Assembly (NCBI RefSeq): GCF_036327755.1
Contig: NZ_CP109596.1
Coordinates: 7,564,001 to 7,628,000 of the forward strand
Direction of reading: 5' to 3'
DNA: 64,000 bases
Source of the DNA: Nocardia sp. NBC_01503
Lineage (GTDB): Bacteria; Actinomycetota; Actinomycetes; Mycobacteriales; Mycobacteriaceae
Below are positions 1 through 8,395 of this stretch, in pieces. Position numbers and translations under genes: made by a program. Below the pieces are notes generated by a model, which was not told the origin of the DNA, did not search any database, and saw only the letters and a program-made list of their open reading frames with translations. Within the stretch, counting starts at the first letter, position 1; each line of letters opens with the position of its first letter.

Positions 1-637
1 CTACACCGTGCCGAACGAATTCGGGCTGGACGGCTGGCTGATCGACTACCAGGACCAGGCCTCCGGACGCTCCGCGGGCCTGCGGCCCATCCCGGACGCC
101 ACCCATGCGATGGCCATGTTCTCCTTCCCCGCAGCCGATCTCGATGTCGACTACCGCGACGTCGAGGCCCAAAAGCGCCTGTTGCGTGAGCAAATGGCCG
201 ATTTGGGCTGGTTGACCCCGCGCATCCTCGCGCACGTCGACGACACCCCGGACTTCTACCTCGACCAGGTCGCCCAGGTGGTGATGGATCGCTGGTCGAG
301 CGGTCGGGTCGGCCTGCTCGGGGATGCGGCATTCAGCTCGTCGCCAATGTCCGGCCAGGGCACCGGACTTGCCCTGATCGGCGCGTATCTCCTTGCCGGA
401 GAACTGGCCGCCGCCAACTGGGATCCCGAGGCCGGGTTCGCCGCCTACGAGGCTCGGATGCGTCCGTTCGTCGAGGCCAACCAGGAGATCGGCCGGGTGC
501 ACGCGCGCACCCGCGACGTCCCCGCGCCGGGCGCCGAGCCGAACGCGGAACCCGAATGGGATTTCGAGTTGATCGATCGCGCGATCAACGGCATCGAGCT
601 GCCCGACTACGCGGGGCTCCGGGGTCTCAACGCCTGA
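1..637 (+). CDS. FAD-dependent monooxygenase, C-terminal part (cut by window edge)
   Basis: The open frame runs in from the left edge, so only about the last 210 residues are present. They hold the second FAD-contact motif of the PHBH-type aromatic hydroxylase family: a GDAAF stretch at bases 324-338, then SPMSGQGTGLALIGAYLLAGEL, where the flavin pyrophosphate and ribityl chain bind. Family members use NAD(P)H and oxygen to hydroxylate aromatic or polyketide substrates in the cytoplasm. The substrate cannot be told because the N-terminal Rossmann motif and most of the substrate pocket lie outside the window. The stop codon overlaps the end of the convergent DHFR-like gene by 11 bases. An in-frame GTG at base 8 is not the real start, because the frame stays open to the edge and the protein would otherwise lack its FAD domain. 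Confidence 0.85.
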   Translation, partial: YTVPNEFGLDGWLIDYQDQASGRSAGLRPIPDATHAMAMFSFPAADLDVDYRDVEAQKRLLREQMADLGWLTPRILAHVDDTPDFYLDQVAQVVMDRWSSGRVGLLGDAAFSSSPMSGQGTGLALIGAYLLAGELAAANWDPEAGFAAYEARMRPFVEANQEIGRVHARTRDVPAPGAEPNAEPEWDFELIDRAINGIELPDYAGLRGLNA

Positions 638-1241
638 CCTTGAACCGCAGGTGCAGCACCCGCTCGCCCTGAATGACCAGGTGCGGATCCTCCAGCAGCT
701 GCTGACCGTCGATATCACCGAAGAACCGTTTGCCCGATCCGAAGATCACGGGGACCACATCGATCGCGACTTCGTCGACCAGACCGGCCGCGAGGATCTG
801 GCCGCCGACCTGCCCGGCGTTCACCGCGACGGTGCGATCCCCGGCGAGTTCCCGGGCTTTGGCGATCGCGGCGGCGGGGTCGTCGACGAAGTGGTAAGAC
901 GCCTCGGGGTGCCAGCCCTCGGGTTTGGGTCGATGGGAGACCACGACGACGTGGTCTCCCGCGGGCGGCTGCCCTTCCCAGCCGTTCACCAGGTCGAACA
1001 GGTTGCGGCCCATCACAATCGTGCCGATCGAGGCCCACGTATCGCGGACGTAATCCGCGGAGGCGCGCGAGACCTTGAATCCGCTTTCGGTGCCCGAATG
1101 GTCGAAGCCCGGCTCGCCCGCGGGTTCGGTGATGGGGGTGTCGCCGCTGAAGTACCACTCGTGGAGTGGACCGACGTCATCGTTCTTATCGGCGATGAAG
1201 CCGTCCACCGACATCACATTGTGCATGATCACCGTGCCCAC
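627..1241 (-). CDS. Dihydrofolate reductase-family (RibD C-terminal-like) protein
   Basis: This is a 204-residue cytoplasmic protein of the DHFR/RibD-C reductase superfamily. It begins VIMHNVMSVDGFIAD, the usual first strand of this family, has TIVMGRNLFDLVNGW in the middle and VDEVAIDVVPVIFGSGKRFF near the end, which matches the NADPH-binding core. Many actinobacteria carry several of these with unknown substrates, so true dihydrofolate reductase activity is not implied. I chose the GTG at 1241 because GAGGAG lies 5 bases upstream; an ATG at 1226 and a GTG at 1232 are alternatives with worse spacing. The gene follows an AraC-type regulator on the same strand with a 73-base gap and may be transcribed with it. 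Its 3' end overlaps the convergent monooxygenase gene. Confidence 0.85.
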   Translation of the reverse strand: MGTVIMHNVMSVDGFIADKNDDVGPLHEWYFSGDTPITEPAGEPGFDHSGTESGFKVSRASADYVRDTWASIGTIVMGRNLFDLVNGWEGQPPAGDHVVVVSHRPKPEGWHPEASYHFVDDPAAAIAKARELAGDRTVAVNAGQVGGQILAAGLVDEVAIDVVPVIFGSGKRFFGDIDGQQLLEDPHLVIQGERVLHLRFKVRR

Positions 1242-1314
1242 TGGGTCTCCTCGATTCGCTCGTGCGTTGGCTTTCTGATTCTGTTGCACCGCGGGTTTCC
1301 GGTCTTGTAAAAAA

Positions 1315-2157
1315 TCACTCGAACGGTATCGGACCGGCATCCGGTGGGAATCCGTCCTCGGCGGGGAATTTTCGACGCAGCGCCAGGTATTCGGTGGGGG
1401 TGTAGCCGGTGAAGTCCTTGAACTCCCGACTGGAGTGCGCCTGATCGAAATAGCCTGCGGAGTGCGCGAATTCGGACCAGTCGACAGGTCGTCGCGCATC
1501 GACGGAGAGGATGAGCCGGGCGAAGCGGTAGATACGCGCCACACGCTTGGGCGTGACGCCGATTTGCGATTTGAACTGTGCGGCAAGGTGATTGCCGCTC
1601 ACTCCGGCGGCCTCGGTCAGTGCGGTGACCGGCATCGAACCGTACGCGCTCGCCAACCGCGCACCTGTGTGGCTGACCAGATCGAGACTGCGCGTGGGTG
1701 TTTCGGTGAGCCTGGACCGCAGCTCCCGCTCCACGAACCCGAGTGTCCGGGCCGGAGATCCGATGGCGTGGACCTGCTCGCGGATTCGATCCAGCGAGCG
1801 TTGCCAGACGGCATCGACGGGTACGCAGCGATCCAGCAACTCGATCCCCGGGATACCGGTGAACGCCGCGATGCCCCAGGGCTTGAAATGCACCCCGACC
1901 AGTCGTACGTGCGCCGAGTATTCCACGACGAAACGCTTGGTCCGCAGGCCCATGAACCATCCGTCGATCAAGGTCGAGGGTGACGCGGGCGGGTCACGAT
2001 CCCACAGCCGAATGGGTTCGCCGAGGTTGATGAACAAATGCGCCGAGGGCATCGGCGGGACGAGCATGCGGCGATGGCGCGGCATCCCGGAGAGACAGTA
2101 GATGTCGTCGATGAACCGATCCAGCGGCGGCGCGGGGACCCGGCCGATGTACTGCAT
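1315..2157 (-). CDS. AraC-family transcriptional regulator
   Basis: This 280-residue regulator has an N-terminal sensor-like half (about residues 1-160, beginning QYIGRVPAPPLDRFIDDIYC) and a C-terminal AraC double helix-turn-helix. The second helix-turn-helix reads FAHSAGYFDQAHSSREFKDFTGYTP, which is the family signature ending in the F-x-G-x-T/S-P motif. The N-terminal half resembles the DUF6597-type domain common in actinobacterial AraC proteins; no ligand can be read from it. It lies directly upstream of the DHFR-like gene on the same strand, so that gene is its most likely target. The first ATG gives a full-length domain and was kept. Confidence 0.85.
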   Translation of the reverse strand: MQYIGRVPAPPLDRFIDDIYCLSGMPRHRRMLVPPMPSAHLFINLGEPIRLWDRDPPASPSTLIDGWFMGLRTKRFVVEYSAHVRLVGVHFKPWGIAAFTGIPGIELLDRCVPVDAVWQRSLDRIREQVHAIGSPARTLGFVERELRSRLTETPTRSLDLVSHTGARLASAYGSMPVTALTEAAGVSGNHLAAQFKSQIGVTPKRVARIYRFARLILSVDARRPVDWSEFAHSAGYFDQAHSSREFKDFTGYTPTEYLALRRKFPAEDGFPPDAGPIPFE

Positions 2158-2307
2158 TTGTTCAGTGTCGCATCGGTCGATGAACCCGATTCCCTGCCGC
2201 GTAGTCGCGAACCGCGTTAATTACGTATCAGCATGTAATATAACTGGTGGCTGCGAGTGGCGATCTCCGCCGTCGCGGCGGCCTTCACATGAGAAGAGGT
2301 TGCGGTC

Positions 2308-2519
2308 ATGATCGATCGCCGGACCGCGCCCGATCTGCCCGAGGGATTCGATGTCACCGACCCGAGATGTGGGCCCGACGGGTGCCATCGGATGAGCTGG
2401 CCACGCTGCGTCGAGCGGCTCCGATCTGGCGGAATCCGCAATCACCCACGGTGGGCGGCTTCGGCGATGACGGATTCTGGGTGGTCACCAAATACGCCGA
2501 TGTCAAAGAAGTCTCATTG
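2308..2519 (+). pseudogene. Cytochrome P450 remnant (CYP125-like N-terminus), frameshifted and truncated
   Basis: Two adjacent reading frames together spell the N-terminus of a P450. One frame, from ATG 2308, gives APDLPEGFDVTDP. After a frameshift near 2365 the next frame gives EMWARRVPSDELATLRRAAP and, further on, GFWVVTKYADVKEVS. In CYP125-type steroid hydroxylases this region reads much the same (LPPGFDFTDP, a liberal spacer, then ELxxLRxxAPIWWN and GFWxxTKxxDVKEVS). The similarity stops near 2519, about 70 residues in, so the I-helix, ExxR and heme-cysteine parts are all missing. The break lies 20 bases from the stop codon of the convergent dehydratase gene, so a deletion probably joined the two. 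It cannot make a functional enzyme. Confidence 0.75.
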
Positions 2520-2539
2520 TGCGGCTTCGATCGCCCGCT

Positions 2540-3571
2540 TCATCTCGGCAAGGCCGAATTCCAGGTGAGTCGGATGTCCATGGTGGCCAGGCCGAAGATC
2601 TTGCGTCCGGCGGATTTCGCGATGAGGACGACGGTGGCGGTTCTGGTCTCCGGGTCGATCGATTTGATTCGGCCGCTGAACTCCACGTCGCCGGCCGAAA
2701 CCGCTTCGACCACCGTGTAGTTCGACAGCCGGGCGCTGTATCGGGTGATGGCACCGGGGTCGCCGAGCCAGTCGGTGACGAAGCCCGCGCCGATACCCAT
2801 GGTGAGCATCCCGTGCGCGATCACATCGGGAAGCCCGGCCAGGGCGGCGACTTCCTCGCTCCAGTGGATCGGATTCACATCTCCGGCCACTCCCGCGTAG
2901 TTCACGAGGTCACCGCGCGTCAGTTTGACGGTCCGGGCCGGTAGCTCGTCGCCGATTGCGATGTCCTCGAAGCGGATTACCGTGCGCGGCAATCGTGTTC
3001 GCGATACCTCCGAATATCGCGGCGCGGCCTGTTCCGGCTGATCGGTCACCGCGGGTGTGGCGGCGACTTCCAATCCGCTCATGACAACACCCTCTATGGC
3101 GGCGCTGATATCGGCGTCGACATCGTCGCCGGTCAGGCCGATGACCGTGGTGTGCATGACCTGCACGATCTCGCCGGACCGATCGGTGAAGGTATTGGTA
3201 ATGGTGAGCAGGTCCTTACCGGCGACGCTGCGCACCGAGGACAGTTCGACATCACTGAACAGCCGATCACCCGCCAGCACCGGCTTATGCATCTCGAAGA
3301 CCTGATCGGTATGCACGAACGTGTCATAACCGGTCATGACATCGTCGAGCAGAGCACGATTGACCCGCATAGCCACAATGGAGGCGAACGTCGTCGGCGC
3401 GAGCACCCCGGCGTACCCGAGCTCACTCGCCCCGGCCTCACTCCAGTGCGCCGGATGAAAGTCCTGCACGGCCCGCGCATACTCGCGAACCTTCTCCCGA
3501 CCGACCTCGTAGTAGTCATCTACGCGATACCGATACCCGACCAGCCCGGCAGCATCGAACACCGTATCCAT
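2540..3571 (-). CDS. Fused (3R)-hydroxyacyl-ACP/CoA dehydratase (HadA/HadB-like, two MaoC hotdog domains)
   Basis: This is a 343-residue protein of two hotdog domains. The N-terminal half (about 1-150) resembles HadA/HadC: it has RYRVDDYYEVGREKVREYARAV followed by a DFHPAHW segment. The C-terminal half (about 195-343) resembles HadB and carries the R-hydratase motif: YAGVAGDVNPIHW supplies the catalytic Asp/His and VIAHGMLTMG follows. In mycobacteria HadA and HadB are separate subunits that dehydrate (3R)-hydroxyacyl-ACP in mycolic-acid FAS-II; fused forms are common in related genera and may act in FAS-II or in sterol/fatty-acid CoA metabolism. I chose ATG 3571 because GGGA lies 6 bases upstream; in-frame ATGs at 3586 and 3589 have no ribosome site. 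The adjacent P450 remnant would fit a former lipid or sterol locus, but that is inference. Confidence 0.85.
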   Translation of the reverse strand: MDTVFDAAGLVGYRYRVDDYYEVGREKVREYARAVQDFHPAHWSEAGASELGYAGVLAPTTFASIVAMRVNRALLDDVMTGYDTFVHTDQVFEMHKPVLAGDRLFSDVELSSVRSVAGKDLLTITNTFTDRSGEIVQVMHTTVIGLTGDDVDADISAAIEGVVMSGLEVAATPAVTDQPEQAAPRYSEVSRTRLPRTVIRFEDIAIGDELPARTVKLTRGDLVNYAGVAGDVNPIHWSEEVAALAGLPDVIAHGMLTMGIGAGFVTDWLGDPGAITRYSARLSNYTVVEAVSAGDVEFSGRIKSIDPETRTATVVLIAKSAGRKIFGLATMDIRLTWNSALPR

Positions 3572-3985
3572 CGACTGTCCCTTCATCATTCAACCGACCT
3601 CAGGATCCACAACCCGAATCCCTTGGCGTGCAACACTCTTCCACAGACCGCCGGTCGGCCTTTTCGTGCACTACCGATACGCTTTCAGCAGGAAACCGCC
3701 AATAGCCGTGGTTCAGTGCACGCCTGGACCAGTCCCGCCTTCATCCAGCCATCGTCCTGGGGGCCGCCCGCCCATACCGCTTCGGACCGCCTCACGACCA
3801 CAATCGGCCGTTGACAGCGGCTCTGCACTGCGGAGTGGCGGGCGAACAACGGACGTTGCCAGCGCGGTGAATCGTGCTGTCGGGTAGGGAGTTCGGGGTA
3901 GGATCGGCGGGCAGCGTGGCCATCGCAGGTTCGGGTCCGCTCCCGGGAGGCTCGACGGTGGTTCGCCGGATCGAGGGATGCAGCG
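3572..3985. other. Intergenic region between divergent genes
   Basis: About 410 bases separate the dehydratase (minus) from the secreted glycine-rich protein (plus). No reading frame here looks coding; the long antisense frame that crosses it is a shadow of the plus-strand gene. It must hold the promoters of both genes, but I see no convincing operator or hairpin. Confidence 0.5.
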
Positions 3986-4822
3986 ATGTCCGACCTGCGC
4001 GCTTACGCGGTATTGACGGCAGTGCCAGCACTTCTCGCGTTCGGGTCGGGTACGGCCGCGGCGCAACCCGCCGGTGTCCCCCACACCGATCTGAGCAGCC
4101 TCGAAATACGCGCTGCGGCAGACGCTCTCAACGCCGTGCAGGTGGCATCGCAACCCGTTCAGCTGCCCGAGGGTATCGACCCTGCGGTTCGCGACCGGGC
4201 GCTGAGTTATTTGGACGGTGTGCGACAGCAGGTCACGACCGCTGTTGACGGGATCGAACTCCCCCGCAATATGGCTGACCGCCGCACCGACTCGACCGTC
4301 GCGGGCGGAGTCATCGGCGCCATCATCGGGAAGGTCGCCGTCTTCCCGTTGGAGATTGTGGGGTGCGGGGTCGGGGCTACCGTCGGGGCGATCGCGGGCG
4401 GGATCATCGGCGCACTGCCGACCGTGGGGGCGGGCGCGCCGGTCGGCGCTGCGGTCGGCGGCGTGGCCGGATGCCTGATCGGCGGTGTCGCGGTGGCCAT
4501 TCCGGTGGATGTGGTCGGCCTCGTCGGCGGCGCCGTCATCGGCGGATTCGCCGGCGGCATCGCAGGGGGCGGCGCCGATCCGGCCCCGGCCGATGCGACT
4601 CAGCCGATCGTGAACACCACAGCACCCCAGGATCATTCGATCGCACCCGAGCCTGTCGCCGCTGCGGTGGATAGCATCGCCGCGATCAGTCCCGATACCA
4701 AGGCGGCGGTCACCTCGCTGCGAACCGCGATCGCGGCCCTGCCCCTACTGACCCCCGACGCGCTCGGCCCACTCACCCAACCCGCCAATGACCTGCTCGC
4801 GGCGGTGCAGGCGGCGTTCTGA
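3986..4822 (+). CDS. Secreted glycine-zipper protein of unknown function
   Basis: The 278-residue product starts with a Sec-type signal peptide: a short basic start, a hydrophobic core (VLTAVPALLAFG), and a likely cleavage after TAAA or AAAQPA. The central part (about 105-195) is a run of small residues with repeated GxxxG spacing (GGVIGAIIGKV, GATVGAIAGGIIGALP, GAAVGGVAGCLIGG), typical of glycine-zipper segments that pack in membranes. The two cysteines in that part could pair. The flanks are Ala/Pro-rich and look disordered. Proteins of this make-up are frequent in Nocardia and Rhodococcus cell envelopes; no enzymatic motif is visible. GAGGGA lies 7 bases before the ATG. The gene stands alone and is followed by aftB on the same strand after about 210 bases. 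Confidence 0.75.
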   Translation: MSDLRAYAVLTAVPALLAFGSGTAAAQPAGVPHTDLSSLEIRAAADALNAVQVASQPVQLPEGIDPAVRDRALSYLDGVRQQVTTAVDGIELPRNMADRRTDSTVAGGVIGAIIGKVAVFPLEIVGCGVGATVGAIAGGIIGALPTVGAGAPVGAAVGGVAGCLIGGVAVAIPVDVVGLVGGAVIGGFAGGIAGGGADPAPADATQPIVNTTAPQDHSIAPEPVAAAVDSIAAISPDTKAAVTSLRTAIAALPLLTPDALGPLTQPANDLLAAVQAAF

Positions 4823-5031
4823 CCGCATTCCCGCTGCCGCCGCAAGCCGCGTGGGCAATGAAGTCGATGGCGTGGGAGTCGTCGCGCGCCTTTGACAGCT
4901 GCGGGAGCCCAGGGCAAGGCCCCATGATTGATGGGTACGCCCTCGTTTCCTCGGAAGGTATGGTTCGCCCGTACCAGAACGAGGGGAATCCCGTGAATTG
5001 CCTTGCCGGAACATCCGGATAGCGCGCCCAG

Positions 5032-6930
5032 GTGACGCTGACCATCTCGCCCGACACAGTGCGGGGCGAGGAGCTCGCGGCCGCGCCGACGGCGCAGCGC
5101 GCCTCCCACATCATCTCCGTCAGCGGAATTCTTTTCACCGCTGCGCTTTTCGCGATCGGTGGCTGGAAACGGCGCTGGATCGCTGATGACGGTTTGACCG
5201 TGCTGCGTACGGTGCGGAACCTGTTGGCGGGCAACGGGCCCGTCTTCAACGCGGGTGAGCGCGTCGAGGTGAATACCAGTACGGCCTGGACCTACCTCAT
5301 CTGGTTCTTCAGCTGGTTGACCCAGGCGCGGCTGGAGTACGTGGTCCTGGTTCTGGCACTGACGTTATCGGCTACGGCCATCGTCTTCGCGATGCTGGGT
5401 GCGGCCCGGCTATGGGGTGGCGGTGCCCAATTCTTTCTTCCAGCAGGCGCTCTCGTCTACATCGCGCTGCCGCCCGCGCGCGACTACGCCACCTCGGGGC
5501 TGGAGTCCAGTCTGGTCATCTGCTGGCTGGCTGTGCTGTGGTGGTGGCTGATCCGCTGGAGTCGCACCGAAAAGGTGAATCCGGCAAGCATTCTCGGCCT
5601 GTCCTTCGTGGCGGGTTCGGCACCGCTGATCCGGCCGGAGCTGACGGTGGTCGGCGCGCTGGCCCTACTCGTGATCTGTGGTGCGCCGATGCCGGGAATC
5701 CGAACGCGGGCGTGGATGTTCCGTGCGCTCATTCTGACTGCCGCGGGTCTGATGCCGGTCGCCCACCAGATCTGGCGTATGGGCTATTACGGTCTGCCGT
5801 ATCCGAATACGGCCGTTGCCAAGGATGCGAGCGGCGCGAAATGGCGGCAAGGGCTGATCTATCTGTGGAATCTGGTCGGCCCGTACTGGCTGTGGGTGCC
5901 ACTGATGGTGCTCGGGGTGGCCGCAGTGGCAGCGATGCGGCACAGAGTCATCGGATTTCCGGCGATCACGCCCGGCAACCTCACGAAACCAACTCCGCGC
6001 GAACGCATCCACCGATTCCGAGTCCGGCTGCGGACCCCGGGCACGGCGGTTGCCCTCATGCTCACCAGCGGCGCCCTGCTGACCCTCTACGAGATCCGCG
6101 TCGGCGGTGACTTCATGCACGCTCGCATGCTGCTGCCACCACTGTTCTGCGCACTTCTTCCCGTCATGGTGCTGCCTCTCGATTCCTTTGCCGCGCACGC
6201 GAATTTCCGCCGCACCGATCGTGCGCTCCCTATCGCGCTGGCGGCCATCGCGGGCTGGGCGTTCCTGGCCGCCGACACCACCGCCATCCACACCGCAAAC
6301 CACATCACCGACACGGGAATCGCCGACGAACGGCTCTACTACATCCAGACCACCGGCCACGCTCACCCGATCCGCGCCGAGGACTACCTGGACTACCCAC
6401 GCATCCGCGCCATGCTGGGCGATATCGCGAGCAGCCCGAACGGCGGTCTCCTGATCAATTCACCGTCCTGGACCTGGCAACTCGTCCCGCCCCCGACCCC
6501 GAACGGCGTTGCCGGACATACCGTCTACTTCATCAATCTCGGCATGATCAGCATGAACACACCCCTCGCCGTCCGCGTCATCGACCCCATGGGTCTGTCG
6601 TATCCGCTTGCCGCACATACGTTTCGGTTCCCGAATGCCCGCATCGGCCACGACAAGAATCTCGACAACGACTGGGCGGTCATAGACGCTGGTATGGCCG
6701 ATAAGCATCCCGCACTGCCCTGGTATCTGGACGAAGGCTGGGCGACCCGAATCCGAACCGCCCTGACCTGCCCCCGAACTCAGGACCTACTCGCCTCCAC
6801 CCGCGCCCCGCTGACCTTCGACCGCTTCCAGCGCAATATCCGTCAATCCCTGGGGTACGCCGCCTACCGAATCGACCGGGTGCCCGAGAATGAGATGCAG
6901 CGGTGCGCCATTGTGACGCGTACGCGCTGA
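5032..6930 (+). CDS. aftB: Terminal arabinofuranosyltransferase, AftB/ZomB-like membrane protein
   Basis: This 632-residue membrane protein has about ten hydrophobic segments in its first 410 residues and a long soluble C-terminal domain (about 420-632) that would face the periplasm. The segment after the first membrane helix, RRWIADDGLTVLRTVRNLL followed by GNGPVFNAGERVEVNTSTAWT, is the hallmark of the AftB family. Its paired aspartates match the GT-C catalytic position. AftB adds the terminal beta-(1,2)-arabinofuranose to arabinogalactan from decaprenyl-phospho-arabinose, the sites where mycolic acids attach. Automated pipelines often call this family flagellar motor control protein ZomB, a name that makes no sense here. 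The start is GTG: an in-frame stop lies 12 bases upstream and the ribosome site is weak, so GTG 5059 cannot be excluded. Confidence 0.85.
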   Translation: MTLTISPDTVRGEELAAAPTAQRASHIISVSGILFTAALFAIGGWKRRWIADDGLTVLRTVRNLLAGNGPVFNAGERVEVNTSTAWTYLIWFFSWLTQARLEYVVLVLALTLSATAIVFAMLGAARLWGGGAQFFLPAGALVYIALPPARDYATSGLESSLVICWLAVLWWWLIRWSRTEKVNPASILGLSFVAGSAPLIRPELTVVGALALLVICGAPMPGIRTRAWMFRALILTAAGLMPVAHQIWRMGYYGLPYPNTAVAKDASGAKWRQGLIYLWNLVGPYWLWVPLMVLGVAAVAAMRHRVIGFPAITPGNLTKPTPRERIHRFRVRLRTPGTAVALMLTSGALLTLYEIRVGGDFMHARMLLPPLFCALLPVMVLPLDSFAAHANFRRTDRALPIALAAIAGWAFLAADTTAIHTANHITDTGIADERLYYIQTTGHAHPIRAEDYLDYPRIRAMLGDIASSPNGGLLINSPSWTWQLVPPPTPNGVAGHTVYFINLGMISMNTPLAVRVIDPMGLSYPLAAHTFRFPNARIGHDKNLDNDWAVIDAGMADKHPALPWYLDEGWATRIRTALTCPRTQDLLASTRAPLTFDRFQRNIRQSLGYAAYRIDRVPENEMQRCAIVTRTR

Positions 6931-6951
6931 AATACCAAGCGATGACCACGG

Positions 6952-7572
6952 CTAGGCGGGGGCCAGGAAGCCTTCGACGACCCGGTGGATCTTGTCCGCC
7001 GCGGTTGGATCGCCCAGGCGGAGGGCGGTATTCGCGGAGAGCAGGACCGCGGATATTTGGAATGCGGTCAAATCGGGGTCCAGGGGCGCGATTTGTTTCG
7101 CCTCGACGGCTCGGCCCAACTCGTAGGACAGGAGCGATACCCATTCCTGTTGGTTGCGAGTCAAAGCATCCTGAATTGGCCCCGGGCGGCTGTCGAATTC
7201 GCTGAGGTTGGCGGCTTGGAAACAGCCCCCTTCGAACAGCGGGGTGGTGGCGTAGCTGATCCAGCGGTCGATGAGCTCGCGCAGGCGTTGTACGCCATGG
7301 GGTTTGGCACGGGCCGGTTGACTCACCTCGGCGATGAAGCGGTCTCGCGCGTGGTCGACGGTGGCCAATTGGAGTTGTTCCTTGGTGCGGAACAGGGTTT
7401 GGATACCCGCTTTGCTCAGGCCGACGTCAGCGGCCAGGCGGCCGAAGCTGAGAGACTCGAGGTTCTCCAGCGAGGCGATGTCCACCGCTCGGGCCAGCAC
7501 CAACTGCCGGGTGCGCGCGCCTCGCAGGAGGCGTTTATCGGTGATCTCACCGGAGACGGATGAACTATCCAT
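6952..7572 (-). CDS. TetR-family transcriptional regulator
   Basis: A 206-residue repressor. The DNA-binding helix-turn-helix is at about residues 33-60 (LSFGRLAADVGLSKAGIQTLF), followed by the conserved K-x-x-L step (RTKEQLQLA). The C-terminal domain is a ligand-binding helical bundle of the TetR_C type, with an FEGGCFQAA segment often seen in this subgroup. It lies 24 bases downstream of an SGNH-hydrolase gene on the same strand. A palindrome (TACG-N6-CGTA) covers its first codon and recurs in front of the hydrolase gene, so it very likely represses both genes. The start codon is the ATG inside that palindrome. Confidence 0.9.
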   Translation of the reverse strand: MDSSSVSGEITDKRLLRGARTRQLVLARAVDIASLENLESLSFGRLAADVGLSKAGIQTLFRTKEQLQLATVDHARDRFIAEVSQPARAKPHGVQRLRELIDRWISYATTPLFEGGCFQAANLSEFDSRPGPIQDALTRNQQEWVSLLSYELGRAVEAKQIAPLDPDLTAFQISAVLLSANTALRLGDPTAADKIHRVVEGFLAPA

Positions 7573-7585
7573 ACGGTCGATCGTA
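7572..7585. promoter_or_regulatory. Putative TetR operator, copy 1
   Basis: TACGGTCGATCGTA is an inverted repeat (TACG-N6-CGTA) that begins on the first base of the tetR start codon, in the 24-base gap after the SGNH-hydrolase gene. It matches copy 2 at 8283-8296 in 12 of 14 bases. A site here would let the repressor block transcription or translation of its own gene. Confidence 0.6.
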
Positions 7586-7596
7586 CTCCCGCATCG

Positions 7597-8271
7597 CTAC
7601 GCGGAGCCCAGGATGAAGGCGAGTTGGCGTACCAGCAGGCTGGCGATTACCGCTTGCCCCGCCGTGGAGAAGTGAATTCCGTCCGCGCTGAGCAGATTTG
7701 AGCGGTCGTTGAAGGGATGCTGTTCACAGTCGGCGACCACACCCCCGTACTCGGACGCGAGTTCGCGGGTGAGGGCATTGAGCTTGCGGACTCGGTCCGG
7801 AAAGTCCGGGAAGACCGGCACGACATAGGCCCGGCCCAGCGCGAACGCGGCAAGTTGCGCACCCGTACTCGCGGCGAATTCCCACATACGGCGCAGGGTG
7901 CGCTCGATCTCGTCCCAGTCGGGCTCGCGCCGAACGATGTCGTTCGCCCCGCTGGGGACGATGAGCAGGTCCGGTTGAAAGGCAAGGATTTCCGGTGCCT
8001 GTTCCTCGAGAGCCTGGCGCGTGGTGGCGCCGATACGGCCGGTATTGCGGTAGGCGAGGTCCGGATGCACGGCGCGCAGGATCCGCCGAAGTCGTTCGGG
8101 CCAACCGAGATTCAAATATCCGGGTGTGGCATCGCCGACGCCGAGCGAGAGGCTGTCGCCGATCGAGGCGAAGCGTTGCCAGGGGGCGTCGAAGAGTAGA
8201 GCGGCCGCGTCGGTGAACGAGAGGCAGTAGGGGTCGGTGACCTCGACAATCGGTTGTGCGAGAGCTGTCAT
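7597..8271 (-). CDS. SGNH/GDSL-family hydrolase
   Basis: A 224-residue esterase-type hydrolase of the SGNH fold. The blocks are in order: ASIGDSLSLGVGD (block I, nucleophile Ser in GDS), a Gly in block II (NTGRIGA), VPSGANDI (block III, Asn), and ADGIHFSTAG (block V, Asp and His). The catalytic set is complete. There is no signal peptide from the chosen start, so it probably acts on small acyl esters in the cytoplasm. The start is uncertain: I chose ATG 8271 because the protein aligns from there, but in-frame ATGs at 8283 and 8301 exist and none has a clear ribosome site. If the gene starts at 8283 the operator overlaps its start codon, exactly as in the tetR gene downstream. Confidence 0.85.
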   Translation of the reverse strand: MTALAQPIVEVTDPYCLSFTDAAALLFDAPWQRFASIGDSLSLGVGDATPGYLNLGWPERLRRILRAVHPDLAYRNTGRIGATTRQALEEQAPEILAFQPDLLIVPSGANDIVRREPDWDEIERTLRRMWEFAASTGAQLAAFALGRAYVVPVFPDFPDRVRKLNALTRELASEYGGVVADCEQHPFNDRSNLLSADGIHFSTAGQAVIASLLVRQLAFILGSA

Positions 8272-8282
8272 GAAACTAAGCA

Positions 8283-8296
8283 TACGGTCGTACGTA
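8283..8296. promoter_or_regulatory. Putative TetR operator, copy 2
   Basis: TACGGTCGTACGTA lies just upstream of the SGNH-hydrolase gene. Extended by one base on each side it becomes a perfect 5-base-arm repeat (ATACG-N6-CGTAT). It shares CATACGGTCG and the TACG-N6-CGTA layout with the copy on the start codon of tetR, so one repressor probably reads both. Confidence 0.6.
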
Positions 8297-8395
8297 TCCA
8301 TAAGACAAGATGATGCGCTTGCCTGCGCGAGGTGACCCCCATTACAGTTACGCACCAGTAGGAACGCCAGCGTTCCCTGAAAAGTGGAGTCGCAC

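Noticed and set aside
3713..4636. Long minus-strand frame over the secreted glycine-zipper gene
   Set aside because: It is the mirror of a gene with clear signal peptide and codon bias; its product is low-complexity and its third positions are not G/C-rich.
5032..6930. Naming the product a flagellar motor control protein (ZomB)
   Set aside because: This label is common in automated annotation, but no flagellar genes are present and the motifs are those of AftB.
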